From contig JABXYP010000001.1 in NCBI GenBank assembly GCA_024701455.1, forward strand, positions 4,220,001 through 4,284,000: DNA of 64,000 nucleotides, written 5' to 3'. The position numbers were made by a program, and so were the translations under genes. The notes beneath the pieces are model-generated. The model was not told the DNA's origin and ran no database searches. It worked only from the letters and a program-made list of their open reading frames with translations. The DNA is from Bacillus sp. A301a_S52 (lineage in GTDB: Bacteria; Bacillota; Bacilli; Bacillales; Salisediminibacteriaceae). This document shows, in pieces, positions 27,761 through 36,801 of this stretch (position 1 is its first letter; the number at the start of each line of letters is the position of its first letter).

Positions 27761-28660
27761 ATGAGTGGTCATCACCATCATCACAGCTCAAAAAATAAAA
27801 GAAGCCTTATTTGGGCAATGGTTATCATTGGAAGCTGGATGTTTATTGAACTTATTGGAGGACTTTTGACCGGAAGTCTTGCACTGTTAGCAGATGCCGG
27901 ACACATGTTTAGCGATTTTTTTAACCTCCTAATCAGCTTTGTAGCCATTGTGTTTGCTGCAAAAGCCGCCACAAATAAAAAAACGTTTGGAAACCACCGC
28001 ATTGAAATTCTAGCTGCCCTTATGAATGCTCTCATGCTCATTGGCGTAAGTGTATACATCGTTTTTGAAGCGATTGAACGATTAGCATCCCCCACAGCCG
28101 TGAGTAGCGGTCCAATGATGATAATTGCCATTATTGGTCTTGTGGCGAATATCGGTGCTCTGATGGTGCTTTCTGGGAAGAGCACGAAAGAAAACTTAAA
28201 TATGAGAGGCGCCTACCTTCACGTATTAGGTGATACGCTAGGGTCTGTTTCTGCCATTCTTGCCAGTGGCTTAATAATGGCCTTCCAGTGGTACTGGGCA
28301 GATCCGTTATTAAGTCTATTAATTGCTATGCTCATCGCCCTCTCCAGTGTTCGTTTACTAAAAGAGACGTTGCATGTTTTAATGGAAGGGACGCCATCAG
28401 GTATTCATATAGTAGAGTTAAAGCAGGGGTTAATGGCTATAACAGGGGTCATCGATGTTCATCAACTACATGTGTGGAGTTTATCAAGCGATGTACACAG
28501 TTTTTCATGCCATTTAGTTATTGATAGCACATTCAATGACGACCACCAGCGTATTTTAAACGAGGTGGATCAATGGATTAGCAGCCATGCAAATATCCAG
28601 AACCGAGCAATCCAAATTGAAACTGCTGGCGACTTTAACTGTGTTGCGCAATCATCATAG
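27761..28660 (+). CDS. czcD: Cation diffusion facilitator, zinc exporter type
   Basis: A 299-residue antiporter that expels Zn2+ and related ions for H+ or K+. Six membrane helices; metal-site motifs HMFSDFFNLL after LLADAG (helix II) and HVLGDTLGSV (helix V) carry the expected His/Asp pairs. The N-terminus has a five-histidine run (residues 4-8), a likely extra metal-binding tail. The C-terminal cytoplasmic domain has HVLMEGTP and DVHQLHVWSLSSDVHSFSCHL. I start at ATG 27761, 8 bases after AAGGAG. It forms a resistance module with the repressor gene 133 bp downstream. Confidence 0.93.
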   Translation: MSGHHHHHSSKNKRSLIWAMVIIGSWMFIELIGGLLTGSLALLADAGHMFSDFFNLLISFVAIVFAAKAATNKKTFGNHRIEILAALMNALMLIGVSVYIVFEAIERLASPTAVSSGPMMIIAIIGLVANIGALMVLSGKSTKENLNMRGAYLHVLGDTLGSVSAILASGLIMAFQWYWADPLLSLLIAMLIALSSVRLLKETLHVLMEGTPSGIHIVELKQGLMAITGVIDVHQLHVWSLSSDVHSFSCHLVIDSTFNDDHQRILNEVDQWISSHANIQNRAIQIETAGDFNCVAQSS

Positions 28661-28793
28661 AAGATCTGGCTAAAAGTATTGCTGTATGATATGCCCGTTA
28701 TCTTCTCCCTTCTTAGACTCTTCCTACTAAAATCGTTATAATACGACTATAAACATGTATGAGCTACGATTTTATTTAGCAGGAGGAACCTTA

Positions 28794-29102
28794 ATGGATA
28801 AACAAGATCATCACATTCTTCAGGAAGAGACGATAAACGAAGCTGTTTCTATGTTCCGTGCTTTAGCAGACCCTACACGACTACAATTGCTTCATATGCT
28901 TTCTGAGGAAGAATGCTCGGTGAACCACATGGCTGAGATTCTCGATATGACCCAGTCTGCCGTTTCGCATCAGTTACGTACGCTAAGGCAGGCTAGTTTA
29001 GTCAAAACACGGCGAGACGGTCAATATATTTATTACAGCTGTGATGATGACCACGTTATAACATTAATTAACCAAGCACTTACCCATGCTAAGCATGAGT
29101 AA
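28794..29102 (+). CDS. czrA: ArsR/SmtB-family zinc-sensing repressor (CzrA-like)
   Basis: A 102-residue winged-helix repressor. DNA-reading helix: MTQSAVSHQLRTLRQASLVKTRRDGQ. The C-terminal helix has D-x-H and H-x2-H at the exact spacing of the CzrA alpha-5 zinc site (DDHV then THAKH, positions 1, 3, 14, 17). There is no CxCxxC arsenic site. Start ATG 28794 follows AGGAGGAA; an earlier start at 28755 has no site. It should repress czcD and possibly itself. Confidence 0.9.
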   Translation: MDKQDHHILQEETINEAVSMFRALADPTRLQLLHMLSEEECSVNHMAEILDMTQSAVSHQLRTLRQASLVKTRRDGQYIYYSCDDDHVITLINQALTHAKHE

Positions 29103-29110
29103 CGCCATGT

Positions 29111-29146
29111 AAGCCAGTCTGACTTTCAAAAGTCTTCTGGCTTTAG
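29111..29146 (+). terminator. Probable terminator after czrA
   Basis: AAGCCAG pairs with CTGGCTT and GACTT with AAGTC in one stem; the T-tract after it is weak. Confidence 0.5.
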
Positions 29147-29349
29147 TCATTGTTATGCCATCCCTTCTCAGTTGACCTTTGTTATGGCTCAGGCATATAC
29201 TCGACATACTCTTAAATTGAGAAAAGAAAAGATGAGCTAACAGCGGTCCAATGGGAAACAAACCCCTTTTGATTATCTGCTTTACTAAAACGAACACTTA
29301 CACTATAACTGACTAACTATCATGTAACGTGCTATCGGAGGAAATAACC

Positions 29350-30138
29350 ATGAATCATATTAAATTTATCCTTATTAATCTCGTACCTATTGCAGTTGTC
29401 ATGGCTATTATTTTTCTTGCCTCCTCCCAAACATCTGATCAACAGGATATTAGCCCTGTTCTCAATACGGTGACTGACGAGAATTGGCTGAGAGTAACAG
29501 CCGCTTCTACTCTTCAGCTCGTAAATACAGGAGCTGAAACAATACTCATGTTCATGTTTACCTATCCTTATATCACAGTCATAATGAGCAGTATCTTCGC
29601 CCTTCTTGTACTGGTGACATTTTTCCGTCTTAGAAAATCCCGACACTCAACGGCTAAAAAAACAGCGAAAACCTTTGTTTATCTTACTTTGGGGACCATT
29701 TCAATAGGAACTGTTTTCCTAGCCATTAACAGCTCCACTGTGATCGAGTTGGTAAGAGCCAACTTCTCTCTAGATCAACTAAGAGGCCTATTACAACAAG
29801 TACAGTTTACGTATTCTGGTCAAGAGGTTAGTTTAGCCACCCATGGTGTCGATGGACTTTTAGAGTTTGTGTTGCGTAAATCTGCCCATTTTATCCTTTT
29901 TGCGCTACTCGGCTTTTTCGTGTTTTTAGCAAGCATCAAGCTTAATGGCAGATCTTTTCGTTCATTTATCATCGCCATGAGTATCGTCATAGTTTATGCA
30001 GCTCTTGACGAATACCGTCAGACGTTTATTCCCTCCCGTTCGGGTATGGTGGCTGATGTTATTTTAGATACAGTTGGGGGATTATTTGGTACAGGAATGG
30101 CATGGTTAAAAACATCTATTTCACGGCGTTTTTCATAG
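29350..30138 (+). CDS. VanZ-like membrane protein
   Basis: A 262-residue integral membrane protein. The C-terminal half carries the VanZ signature: RKSAHFILFALLGFFVF, then ALDEYRQTFIPSRSGMVADV and LDTVGGLFGTG, where Asp-Glu and Arg are conserved. The N-terminal half adds about three helices and an extracytoplasmic loop. VanZ proteins affect teicoplanin tolerance by an unclear mechanism; most chromosomal family members are uncharacterised. I start at ATG 29350 after GGAGG. It converges with the phn operon. Confidence 0.88.
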   Translation: MNHIKFILINLVPIAVVMAIIFLASSQTSDQQDISPVLNTVTDENWLRVTAASTLQLVNTGAETILMFMFTYPYITVIMSSIFALLVLVTFFRLRKSRHSTAKKTAKTFVYLTLGTISIGTVFLAINSSTVIELVRANFSLDQLRGLLQQVQFTYSGQEVSLATHGVDGLLEFVLRKSAHFILFALLGFFVFLASIKLNGRSFRSFIIAMSIVIVYAALDEYRQTFIPSRSGMVADVILDTVGGLFGTGMAWLKTSISRRFS

Positions 30139-30269
30139 CTTAGTTGAGCAGTCCCACTCTATTAAAAACGAACGTCCCATTCAGCGGAATGGAGAATATT
30201 CTTTTAACTATATATAAGGTATTCACTTGACTACACTGATCTACTTTCCAATGTTACTACGTGACACTG

Positions 30270-31073
30270 CTAGACAATTTTTTTCCTTAAGTAGCTTGAT
30301 AGTAAATCCACGATTAGAACAACAATCACAATCCCAATTAAAATAATCCCTACCCGTTCCCAATTACGGGATTGAATTGAAAAAATTAATGGAGTTCCTA
30401 TGCCACCTGCACCAATGACACCCAAAGTGGCAGCGGATCTCATATTTATTTCAAAGCGATACAGTGTAGCGGAAATAAATCCTGGTACGACCTGTGGAAT
30501 GACACCGAAGGCTAATTGTTGCCATTTGTTTCCCCCTACCGCAATGATAGCTTCCACGGGACCAGGGTCCATTCCTTCTACCTCTTCGGCATAAAGCTTT
30601 CCTAACATCCCAATAGCTCCGATACCTAGAGCTAACATCCCAGCAAATGCCCCGGGACCCACGACTTTAATAAACAATAGAGCCAATACAATGTCAGGGA
30701 GGGTTCTTAAAAAACTCAATGACACTTTTCCACTTGAAGAAAGGTAATAGTGAGAACTTAAATTTCTCGCTGCCCATAAACCGATTGGAACAGCTAGAAC
30801 AACTGACAATGCGATTCCCACTACGGCAATAGCCAATGTTTCGACTAGCCCTCTCAGCAAGTCCTCCCCCTCCCGGTTATAGATGTATTCCAGATCAGGT
30901 GATACGAATCCACTTATAATGCTCTTCGTTACCGGCCATGCACTGTCCAGTAAGCCACTATACTGAATGCCAGTAAACGCCCATATGTAAATAGAACTAA
31001 TGATGATAAACAGGAGAATGAGCTTAATTCTCCTCATATACTTCTCTTTTGTAAACGCATGAGACGCTCTCAT
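30270..31073 (-). CDS. phnE: Phosphonate/phosphite ABC transporter permease 2
   Basis: A 267-residue inner membrane permease, last gene of phnDCEE. The EAA-type loop is [21 protein letters not shown], followed by RFEINMRSAATLGVIGAGGIG, the PhnE signature. About six helices. Its start overlaps the stop of the preceding permease by 4 bases (ATGA), so they are translationally coupled and most likely form a heterodimer in the membrane. Confidence 0.92.
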   Translation of the reverse strand: MRASHAFTKEKYMRRIKLILLFIIISSIYIWAFTGIQYSGLLDSAWPVTKSIISGFVSPDLEYIYNREGEDLLRGLVETLAIAVVGIALSVVLAVPIGLWAARNLSSHYYLSSSGKVSLSFLRTLPDIVLALLFIKVVGPGAFAGMLALGIGAIGMLGKLYAEEVEGMDPGPVEAIIAVGGNKWQQLAFGVIPQVVPGFISATLYRFEINMRSAATLGVIGAGGIGTPLIFSIQSRNWERVGIILIGIVIVVLIVDLLSSYLRKKIV

Positions 31074-31864
31074 AACAAATGCTCCCTTATCTTCAAACTA
31101 ATAAAATCGATGGCGACGACCACGACTAGTGTATAGAGGATGAGAGCCATCACTTGATCATAGGCGAAATAACCGAGCGCTCGATTATAAAACAACCCGA
31201 TACCTCCTGCTCCTACAAGCCCTAATATAGCCGCCGCTCTAATGTTAATTTCAAAGGTGTAGAGAATATAAGACACAATATGGGGTAAAACTTGTGGGAT
31301 CACCCCAAAGGCAATCCATTGTATCTTGGTAGCCCCAACAGCTGTCATCGACTCCAAAGGGCCGTCATCAATATTTTCAATTGCTTCATAGGATAGCTTG
31401 GCAATGATCCCGATAGAAAAAACACCAAGAGCCGCTATTCCAGCCAATGGCGAAAAACCAAGAATAGCTGCAAAAATTGCTGCTAAAAGTAAGTCAGGAA
31501 TGGTACGCAGTACATTAAGCGCTAATCGGCACCCCTGCACAAGCCATTGAGCAGAAAACATGTTTCTTGCACATAAAAACATGATTGGGATTGAAAAAAT
31601 TGTCCCTATCGTTGTCCCTATTAAAGCCATCCGAATAGTATCGAGCATGGCAGGTGTTGTTGTCACAAAATAAGACCAATCCGGTGGTACCATACGTACG
31701 AGCAAGTCCAACATGTTTGCACTGTTTAACGCGAACTGCACAGGATCTGCTTCAATATAAACAGCACTTAAAAATACGGCTATGAACAAACCCGATAAAA
31801 AAAGGTAAAAGGACGTTCTCGGTGGTTTTACAGGCACAGAACCATTTAATTCTAACTGGATCAT
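31070..31864 (-). CDS. phnE: Phosphonate/phosphite ABC transporter permease 1
   Basis: A 264-residue permease, paralogous to the next gene. It carries [20 protein letters not shown] and [20 protein letters not shown], with about six membrane helices. It overlaps phnC by 4 bases at its start and the second phnE by 4 bases at its end. Confidence 0.92.
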   Translation of the reverse strand: MIQLELNGSVPVKPPRTSFYLFLSGLFIAVFLSAVYIEADPVQFALNSANMLDLLVRMVPPDWSYFVTTTPAMLDTIRMALIGTTIGTIFSIPIMFLCARNMFSAQWLVQGCRLALNVLRTIPDLLLAAIFAAILGFSPLAGIAALGVFSIGIIAKLSYEAIENIDDGPLESMTAVGATKIQWIAFGVIPQVLPHIVSYILYTFEINIRAAAILGLVGAGGIGLFYNRALGYFAYDQVMALILYTLVVVVAIDFISLKIREHLL

Positions 31865-32634
31865 CCTATTTCCTCCCCTAGCAATTCATCTTCTTGCAGC
31901 GGCCTCCCGTAAATTTTTTCGAAAACGGCATCTGTGGCCTCATGGGCTGGACCGTCATATACCACCTCACCTGCTTGTAATCCAATAATTCGCGTTGCGT
32001 ACTGCCTTGCCAAGTCAACGAAATGAAGATTGATCATAATCGTGACGTCGTCTTCCTCGTTGATTTTCTTTAAATCGTCCATAACTTGTTTTGTTGTCAC
32101 TGGATCCAAAGACGCTGTCGGTTCGTCAGCCAAGATGATTTTTGCCTCTTGAGCTAATGCTCTAGCAATTGAAACCCGCTGTTGCTGTCCCCCTGACAAT
32201 GTGCTGGACCTAGCATACGCTTTTTCTAGAATATTGACGCGTTCCAATGACTTTAATGCAAGCTTCACATCGTTTTCAGGAAAGAAATTAAAAAGAGTTC
32301 TCAGTGTGCCATTATGCGCCACTCTCCCTGAGAGGACATTTCTTATGACCGTTGAACGCTTAACGAGGTTAAAACTTTGAAAGATCATCCCTATATCTCG
32401 TCTCATCAATCTCAATTTTTTCCCAGAAGCAGCTGTAATTGATTCTCCATCTATTAGAATGTCCCCAGATGATGTTTCAGTTAGACGATTAATTGATCGA
32501 AGTAATGTCGACTTTCCAGCTCCTGACAAACCCACTATTGCGACAAATTCGCCTTTATTAATCGTGACATTTATATTAGCTAGCCCCTTAACACCATTAG
32601 GGTATTGTTTTGAGACGTTCGTTAATTCAATCAC
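31861..32634 (-). CDS. phnC: Phosphonate/phosphite ABC transporter ATPase
   Basis: A 257-residue ATP-binding subunit. Walker [11 protein letters not shown]-loop [21 protein letters not shown] (typical PhnC), signature [15 protein letters not shown], Walker [15 protein letters not shown] start at GTG 32634 (then [11 protein letters not shown]), which gives the normal family length; AAAGG lies 10 bases before it. A longer frame from ATG 32691 adds 19 residues and has no ribosome site. Confidence 0.9.
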   Translation of the reverse strand: MIELTNVSKQYPNGVKGLANINVTINKGEFVAIVGLSGAGKSTLLRSINRLTETSSGDILIDGESITAASGKKLRLMRRDIGMIFQSFNLVKRSTVIRNVLSGRVAHNGTLRTLFNFFPENDVKLALKSLERVNILEKAYARSSTLSGGQQQRVSIARALAQEAKIILADEPTASLDPVTTKQVMDDLKKINEEDDVTIMINLHFVDLARQYATRIIGLQAGEVVYDGPAHEATDAVFEKIYGRPLQEDELLGEEIG

Positions 32635-32723
32635 ACGCACCCAACCTTTGTTTAAGTAGTTGATATCGTCAAACGAGCCTTCATGTTGCATCTACTGGAC
32701 GAATAGACTGAACTGTTGCCTAC

Positions 32724-33644
32724 CTATTCTTCTGTCTTAACACGATCTGCGTATTCACGCACGATTTCAAAATTCCCATCTTCTGACTCCACATATCCTT
32801 CGTGTGTATAAATGTCTCTAATAATCTCTTTTCCTTCTTCTGACTCACCAATGTTAATAAAGGCTTGCTGAATACGTTCCTTCCATTCGTCAGTCATATC
32901 CGGCCTTACAGAAATAGTGTCATTAGGAATTTCTTCTGTAAAAGCAATCACTTTTGTCTCTTCAAACACATCAGGAAAATCATTCACGACGACGTTGCGT
33001 GCATCTTGGAAAATAGCCGCTGCATCCGCTTCACCATTTAAAACGGCGGTCACTGCCGCATCGTGTCCTTGTAAAATAAGTGGATTAATATCTGTTAATG
33101 GATCAATTCCTTCATCCATCAACGCAGCAGCTGGCCATACGTAACCAGCAGAAGAAGTGAAGTCTTGTAAAGCAATGGTTTTTCCTTCTAAATCTGCTAC
33201 AGTCTCAATCTCTGAGTCAGCCGACGTTATAAACATAGATAAATAGAAATCAACTAAGTCCTCTGTCGGAGACCCATCTTCATTCACGCCATACCGTTGT
33301 GCCTGTAAAATAACCTCTGCTGCCTCTTGTTCATCATGTGCTTGCACGTATGCGTTCGGTGGTAAGAAACCAACATCTACTTGACCTGATGCCATCGCTT
33401 CTACAACCGTTGTATAATTTGTCGACACACTCACTTCTACATCAATATCAAGCTCTTCCTCTAATAAATCTTCTAAAGGAGCTGCTTTCGCTTCCAATGT
33501 TTCGGCATTCTGGGAAGGTACGAACTGCACCGTTAATGATTCTGGTCCATACCCTGATTGGCCGTCAGCAGAATCTGACCCACAAGCTGATAGAAAAAGA
33601 ATGGACATGCCTAACACAAACGTACTCGTTTTATAAAATGTCAT
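32724..33644 (-). CDS. phnD: Phosphonate/phosphite-binding lipoprotein
   Basis: A 306-residue substrate-binding lipoprotein. Signal peptide with lipobox LSAC (Cys21), then the type II periplasmic-binding fold: LTVQFVPSQNAETLEAKAAPL, VDVGFLPPNAYV, LEGKTIALQDFTSSAGYVWP. The Ser-Ser/Tyr region is where PhnD and PtxB bind the phosphono group. Specificity for phosphonate, phosphite or phosphate ester cannot be told. No C-P lyase or phosphonatase genes are in the window. First gene of the operon, behind Pho boxes. Confidence 0.92.
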   Translation of the reverse strand: MTFYKTSTFVLGMSILFLSACGSDSADGQSGYGPESLTVQFVPSQNAETLEAKAAPLEDLLEEELDIDVEVSVSTNYTTVVEAMASGQVDVGFLPPNAYVQAHDEQEAAEVILQAQRYGVNEDGSPTEDLVDFYLSMFITSADSEIETVADLEGKTIALQDFTSSAGYVWPAAALMDEGIDPLTDINPLILQGHDAAVTAVLNGEADAAAIFQDARNVVVNDFPDVFEETKVIAFTEEIPNDTISVRPDMTDEWKERIQQAFINIGESEEGKEIIRDIYTHEGYVESEDGNFEIVREYADRVKTEE

Positions 33645-33738
33645 TGTTGAACCCCTCCAAAGTGTTGTATGTACTAATAAAATACCAATCTATTCATCCA
33701 ACTCATGAAGTAGTGTACCATAAATAAATGGATTTTTA

Positions 33739-33795
33739 TGTTAATTAGTTGTAAATATTGTATCTATTATATTTAAAGTGTTAACCGTCAGTAAA
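33739..33795 (-). promoter_or_regulatory. phnD: PhoP-type direct repeats upstream of phnD
   Basis: On the minus strand two pairs of 6-mers with 5-base gaps: TTTACT-GACGG-TTAACA (33779-33795) and TTTACA-ACTAA-TTAACA (33739-33755). This is the Bacillus Pho box (TT(A/T/C)ACA repeats with about 11-bp period). A possible -10 TACACT lies 21 bases after the last repeat. It predicts induction by phosphate starvation. Confidence 0.75.
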
Positions 33796-33896
33796 CATCG
33801 TTTAATCTATGTAAAAAAGCGCTAATCTCTCTTTTTTTATAGTATTTTTTAAGCATTAAGGTGAGAGATTCACCGTACAAATAGGAGGTTAAGGCG

Positions 33897-35516
33897 TTGA
33901 TTAAAAAAAGCATTTATTCTATTCTGACAACGATCCTTTATTTTGCAATGACGATCCATGTTGGAGCAGAAGGACCAAACGACCCAGCTCCAATACTCGA
34001 GCCGGCCAGTCCAAATGGCAAGACCGTTTTATTTGACAATAGCCACGGCCAAACTGCTGGTCAATCAGATTGGGTAATCGATGGCGCGTTTTCTGATTTC
34101 GCTGATGCACTCGTAGCTGAAGGCTATTTAGTTAAAGAACACCGGAGCCACGATACTCTCTCTCATCATGATTTAGAGGAGGTTGATGTCTTCGTTATTC
34201 CAGAAGCACAGATTCCTTTCACAACCTCTGAACAGGACACGATCGCATCATTTGCTGAAGAAGGTGGTGGTGTTTTCTTTATCGCTGATCACTATAATGC
34301 TGATCGTAACTTAAATAGATGGGATTCAAATGAAATTATGAATGGGTGGCGTCGAGGTGCTTACGATGACCCAACAAAAGGGATGTCACCAGGGGAAATC
34401 GCCGCCATGGAAGGCGTAGAAAGCTCTCAATGGTTAAGTGATGAGTTTGGTGTCCATATTCGCTACAATGCACTCGATAATACTGTCGCGAACGTTATAG
34501 TTCCAGCAGAGGAAACATTTGGCATTACGGAAGGCATTCATGACATTTCGATTCATGCAGGCTCTACATTAGCTATCACGAATCCTGAGATTGCTAAAGG
34601 GATCGCTTATTTACCTGATGGTCTTACAGAAGGTGAAAATAAATGGCGTAATGCCGTAGATGAAGGGGTTTATTTTGGCGGTGGCATTGAAGAAGGACCA
34701 TTTGTCGCAATAGGAAAGAAAAATCAAGGTAAATCTGCTTTTATCGGGGACTCCTCTCCTGTTGAAGATAGCACACCAAAATATCGAAATGAAGAACACG
34801 GCGGCGTAAAAAGAACATATGATGGGTTTACCGACTTAGATAACGGTGAACTTCTCATTAATCTCGTTGACTGGCTATCAGAAAAAGAGGATTACACAAC
34901 TTTCTCTGAAAAGGGCCTCATTTTAGATGAACCTTCTCCGATGCTCCTTATGGAAACACCAGAGTTTTCCACAGAACCTCAAACCGAACCATGGCGATTA
35001 CCAAACGCTGGCTATCTATGGTATGATCAATCCACCTTTGCAGATGGCTCATTCGGCTCTGATGTCGCTCCTCCTGTCGATATTCAATATAACATCGAGA
35101 CTCCAGACGTTTTACCAACAGATGGCTCTCCTTTTGACGTAACCGTAAAAGTAACCAATATGACACCTAGTACTTCTATTGATAACGGGCAAATACAAGT
35201 CTATCTAGACGGTGGGAGAGCCATATCGCAAATTAGACAACCGGATGGATCTTGGCCAAGTAACTATGGTTATCACGCTATCGGTATTATAGAAGCAGAC
35301 GAAAACGGTGTAGCAGAACTTACTATAACTATGCGCTTAGCAACCACCAGTGAAGCAGAAAGAGCCAACATTCGCTTACGGTTAGGAGCAGGGAACAACG
35401 TCTTTACGAAGACGGTTAGGTTAGGGCTTCCCGCATTAACTAGCGGTGTTTCCACAACTAATCCTAATTTTTCTGCAGACCTAGTGGATTTTTCCGCAAC
35501 TGCCGCTGGATTTTAA
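33897..35516 (+). CDS. Secreted protein with amidotransferase-like (DUF4350/ThuA-like) domain
   Basis: A 539-residue exported protein starting at TTG after AGGAGG. Signal peptide 1-25. Residues about 40-330 resemble a class I glutamine-amidotransferase-like Rossmann fold without the catalytic Cys: KTVLFDNSHGQTAGQSDW, VFVIPEAQIPFTTSEQDTIA, FAEEGGGVFFIADHYNADRN, LINLVDWL. Similar domains occur in carbohydrate-active and GldG/DUF4350 proteins. Residues about 390-539 form a beta-sandwich-like C-terminal domain. It is divergent from phnD and shares the intergenic region, so phosphate control is possible though the Pho repeats point the other way. Confidence 0.7.
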   Translation: MIKKSIYSILTTILYFAMTIHVGAEGPNDPAPILEPASPNGKTVLFDNSHGQTAGQSDWVIDGAFSDFADALVAEGYLVKEHRSHDTLSHHDLEEVDVFVIPEAQIPFTTSEQDTIASFAEEGGGVFFIADHYNADRNLNRWDSNEIMNGWRRGAYDDPTKGMSPGEIAAMEGVESSQWLSDEFGVHIRYNALDNTVANVIVPAEETFGITEGIHDISIHAGSTLAITNPEIAKGIAYLPDGLTEGENKWRNAVDEGVYFGGGIEEGPFVAIGKKNQGKSAFIGDSSPVEDSTPKYRNEEHGGVKRTYDGFTDLDNGELLINLVDWLSEKEDYTTFSEKGLILDEPSPMLLMETPEFSTEPQTEPWRLPNAGYLWYDQSTFADGSFGSDVAPPVDIQYNIETPDVLPTDGSPFDVTVKVTNMTPSTSIDNGQIQVYLDGGRAISQIRQPDGSWPSNYGYHAIGIIEADENGVAELTITMRLATTSEAERANIRLRLGAGNNVFTKTVRLGLPALTSGVSTTNPNFSADLVDFSATAAGF

Positions 35517-35595
35517 GTAACAGATCACCATATTTCAGCCTCACATCCCACCATTTGAGCATGACCCTCAATTCCCATCAATTTTCCGAACGTCA

Positions 35596-35636
35596 AAGAG
35601 AGGGGGCTACCGCCCCCTCTCTTACCCCTTTTTATT
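35596..35636 (+). terminator. Strong terminator of the secreted-protein gene
   Basis: A 12-bp stem, AAGAGAGGGGGC with its complement, loop TACC, then ACCCCTTTTTATTT. It lies 80 bases after the stop and touches the end of the convergent lipoprotein gene. Confidence 0.85.
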
Positions 35637-36504
35637 TGGCCAATGTCGTGTTTATCGCCCCTACCATATTCGTCATTTCTAGACGTAAGTCATTGTAGAG
35701 GGCTGTGTAAGCTTCTTTATTTTCTTCTGGTTGTTCAAATCGGCCTAGTTCTCCCCAGAGAACGTGAATTTTGAGCATATCTTCAAATAGTGTCATATCG
35801 GCCGCCGTTTGTCCGGTAGGTAAAATCATGTTTGGTGACCCAATGTTAGTGAAGGTGTTATTGATCTGCTCGAAGTCGTCTCCTGCATAGACATCTTGTG
35901 CAAGTAATTCCCCTAACTCATTAACATTTGGGGCGGTGAGGTAGATCATTTGAATGATACCTCTCTCTAAATTCGATGCTTCCCCCCACGTTCGATGATC
36001 TTCATCACTAGAATGACTAATAAAAAAGTGGTAGGCTTCCTCTATCATATCGTCATCTAAGAGATACGCTTCTGCATCAAGCAAATGAATAAAGCTGTCA
36101 TGATAATTTGCTAGATAAGTGGTTGTGCCATCAACACTGGTAATGTTTCTGAATGGGTGTTCCTTTAGCGAGAAATAGATCCTGCCGTTATCATCCATAA
36201 ATTCTTTGGCAATTTCACGTTCGGAATGATTGTAATCGTTGGCTTCATCTTCTGGGAATGGCTCATCAATGGCCACTGTGGAAAGGTGGTAATTTTCTAA
36301 AGGGGATAGAGTAATCTCTGCCAGTACATCTCTAGAAGAGTCACTTTGGAATAAACCACTATAGTCAGCCATCTCTTCGGCTGATGGCTTATTCTCTTCT
36401 ATAGCTGCGTTGTGTTCGTTCCCCTCTCCACTTCCTATGTCATCATTCACTCCGCATCCCACAAGCAAAGCCCCAATAGTCAGTGGCATCATTAGTTTTT
36501 TCAC
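35632..36504 (-). CDS. Lipoprotein of unknown function
   Basis: A 290-residue lipoprotein. GTG start at 36504 after GGGGGAG; signal peptide with lipobox LLVGC (LMMPLTIGALLVGCG), then an acidic linker (EENKPSAEEMADYSG) and a helical domain. No family recognised. The mature part has no repeats or metal motif that I can see. A 20-codon upstream extension is open but lacks a ribosome site. Confidence 0.8.
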   Translation of the reverse strand: MKKLMMPLTIGALLVGCGVNDDIGSGEGNEHNAAIEENKPSAEEMADYSGLFQSDSSRDVLAEITLSPLENYHLSTVAIDEPFPEDEANDYNHSEREIAKEFMDDNGRIYFSLKEHPFRNITSVDGTTTYLANYHDSFIHLLDAEAYLLDDDMIEEAYHFFISHSSDEDHRTWGEASNLERGIIQMIYLTAPNVNELGELLAQDVYAGDDFEQINNTFTNIGSPNMILPTGQTAADMTLFEDMLKIHVLWGELGRFEQPEENKEAYTALYNDLRLEMTNMVGAINTTLAK

Positions 36505-36801
36505 GTTACTCCCCCATCCTTTAATCTCTAAGCATTTAAACAGCCTCTTTCGCTTCACGATCATTTAGCTTTTACGATTACCCATTCTAGCATAGGCTCC
36601 TTTAAACCAACATCTGTAAAACGAAACATCTCACCGGAGAAAAAACGACTTAATTCGACAAAATATTTATTTTTTCGACATCGTTGGAAGGAGGATGGAC
36701 TTAGTGATTTTTACCATTAGAACAAAAATAAATAACTAATTAAGAATGATAACACTTGACTATTTTCACAATAAAAACGAAATATTTCCCAAAGGGCTGT
36801 A

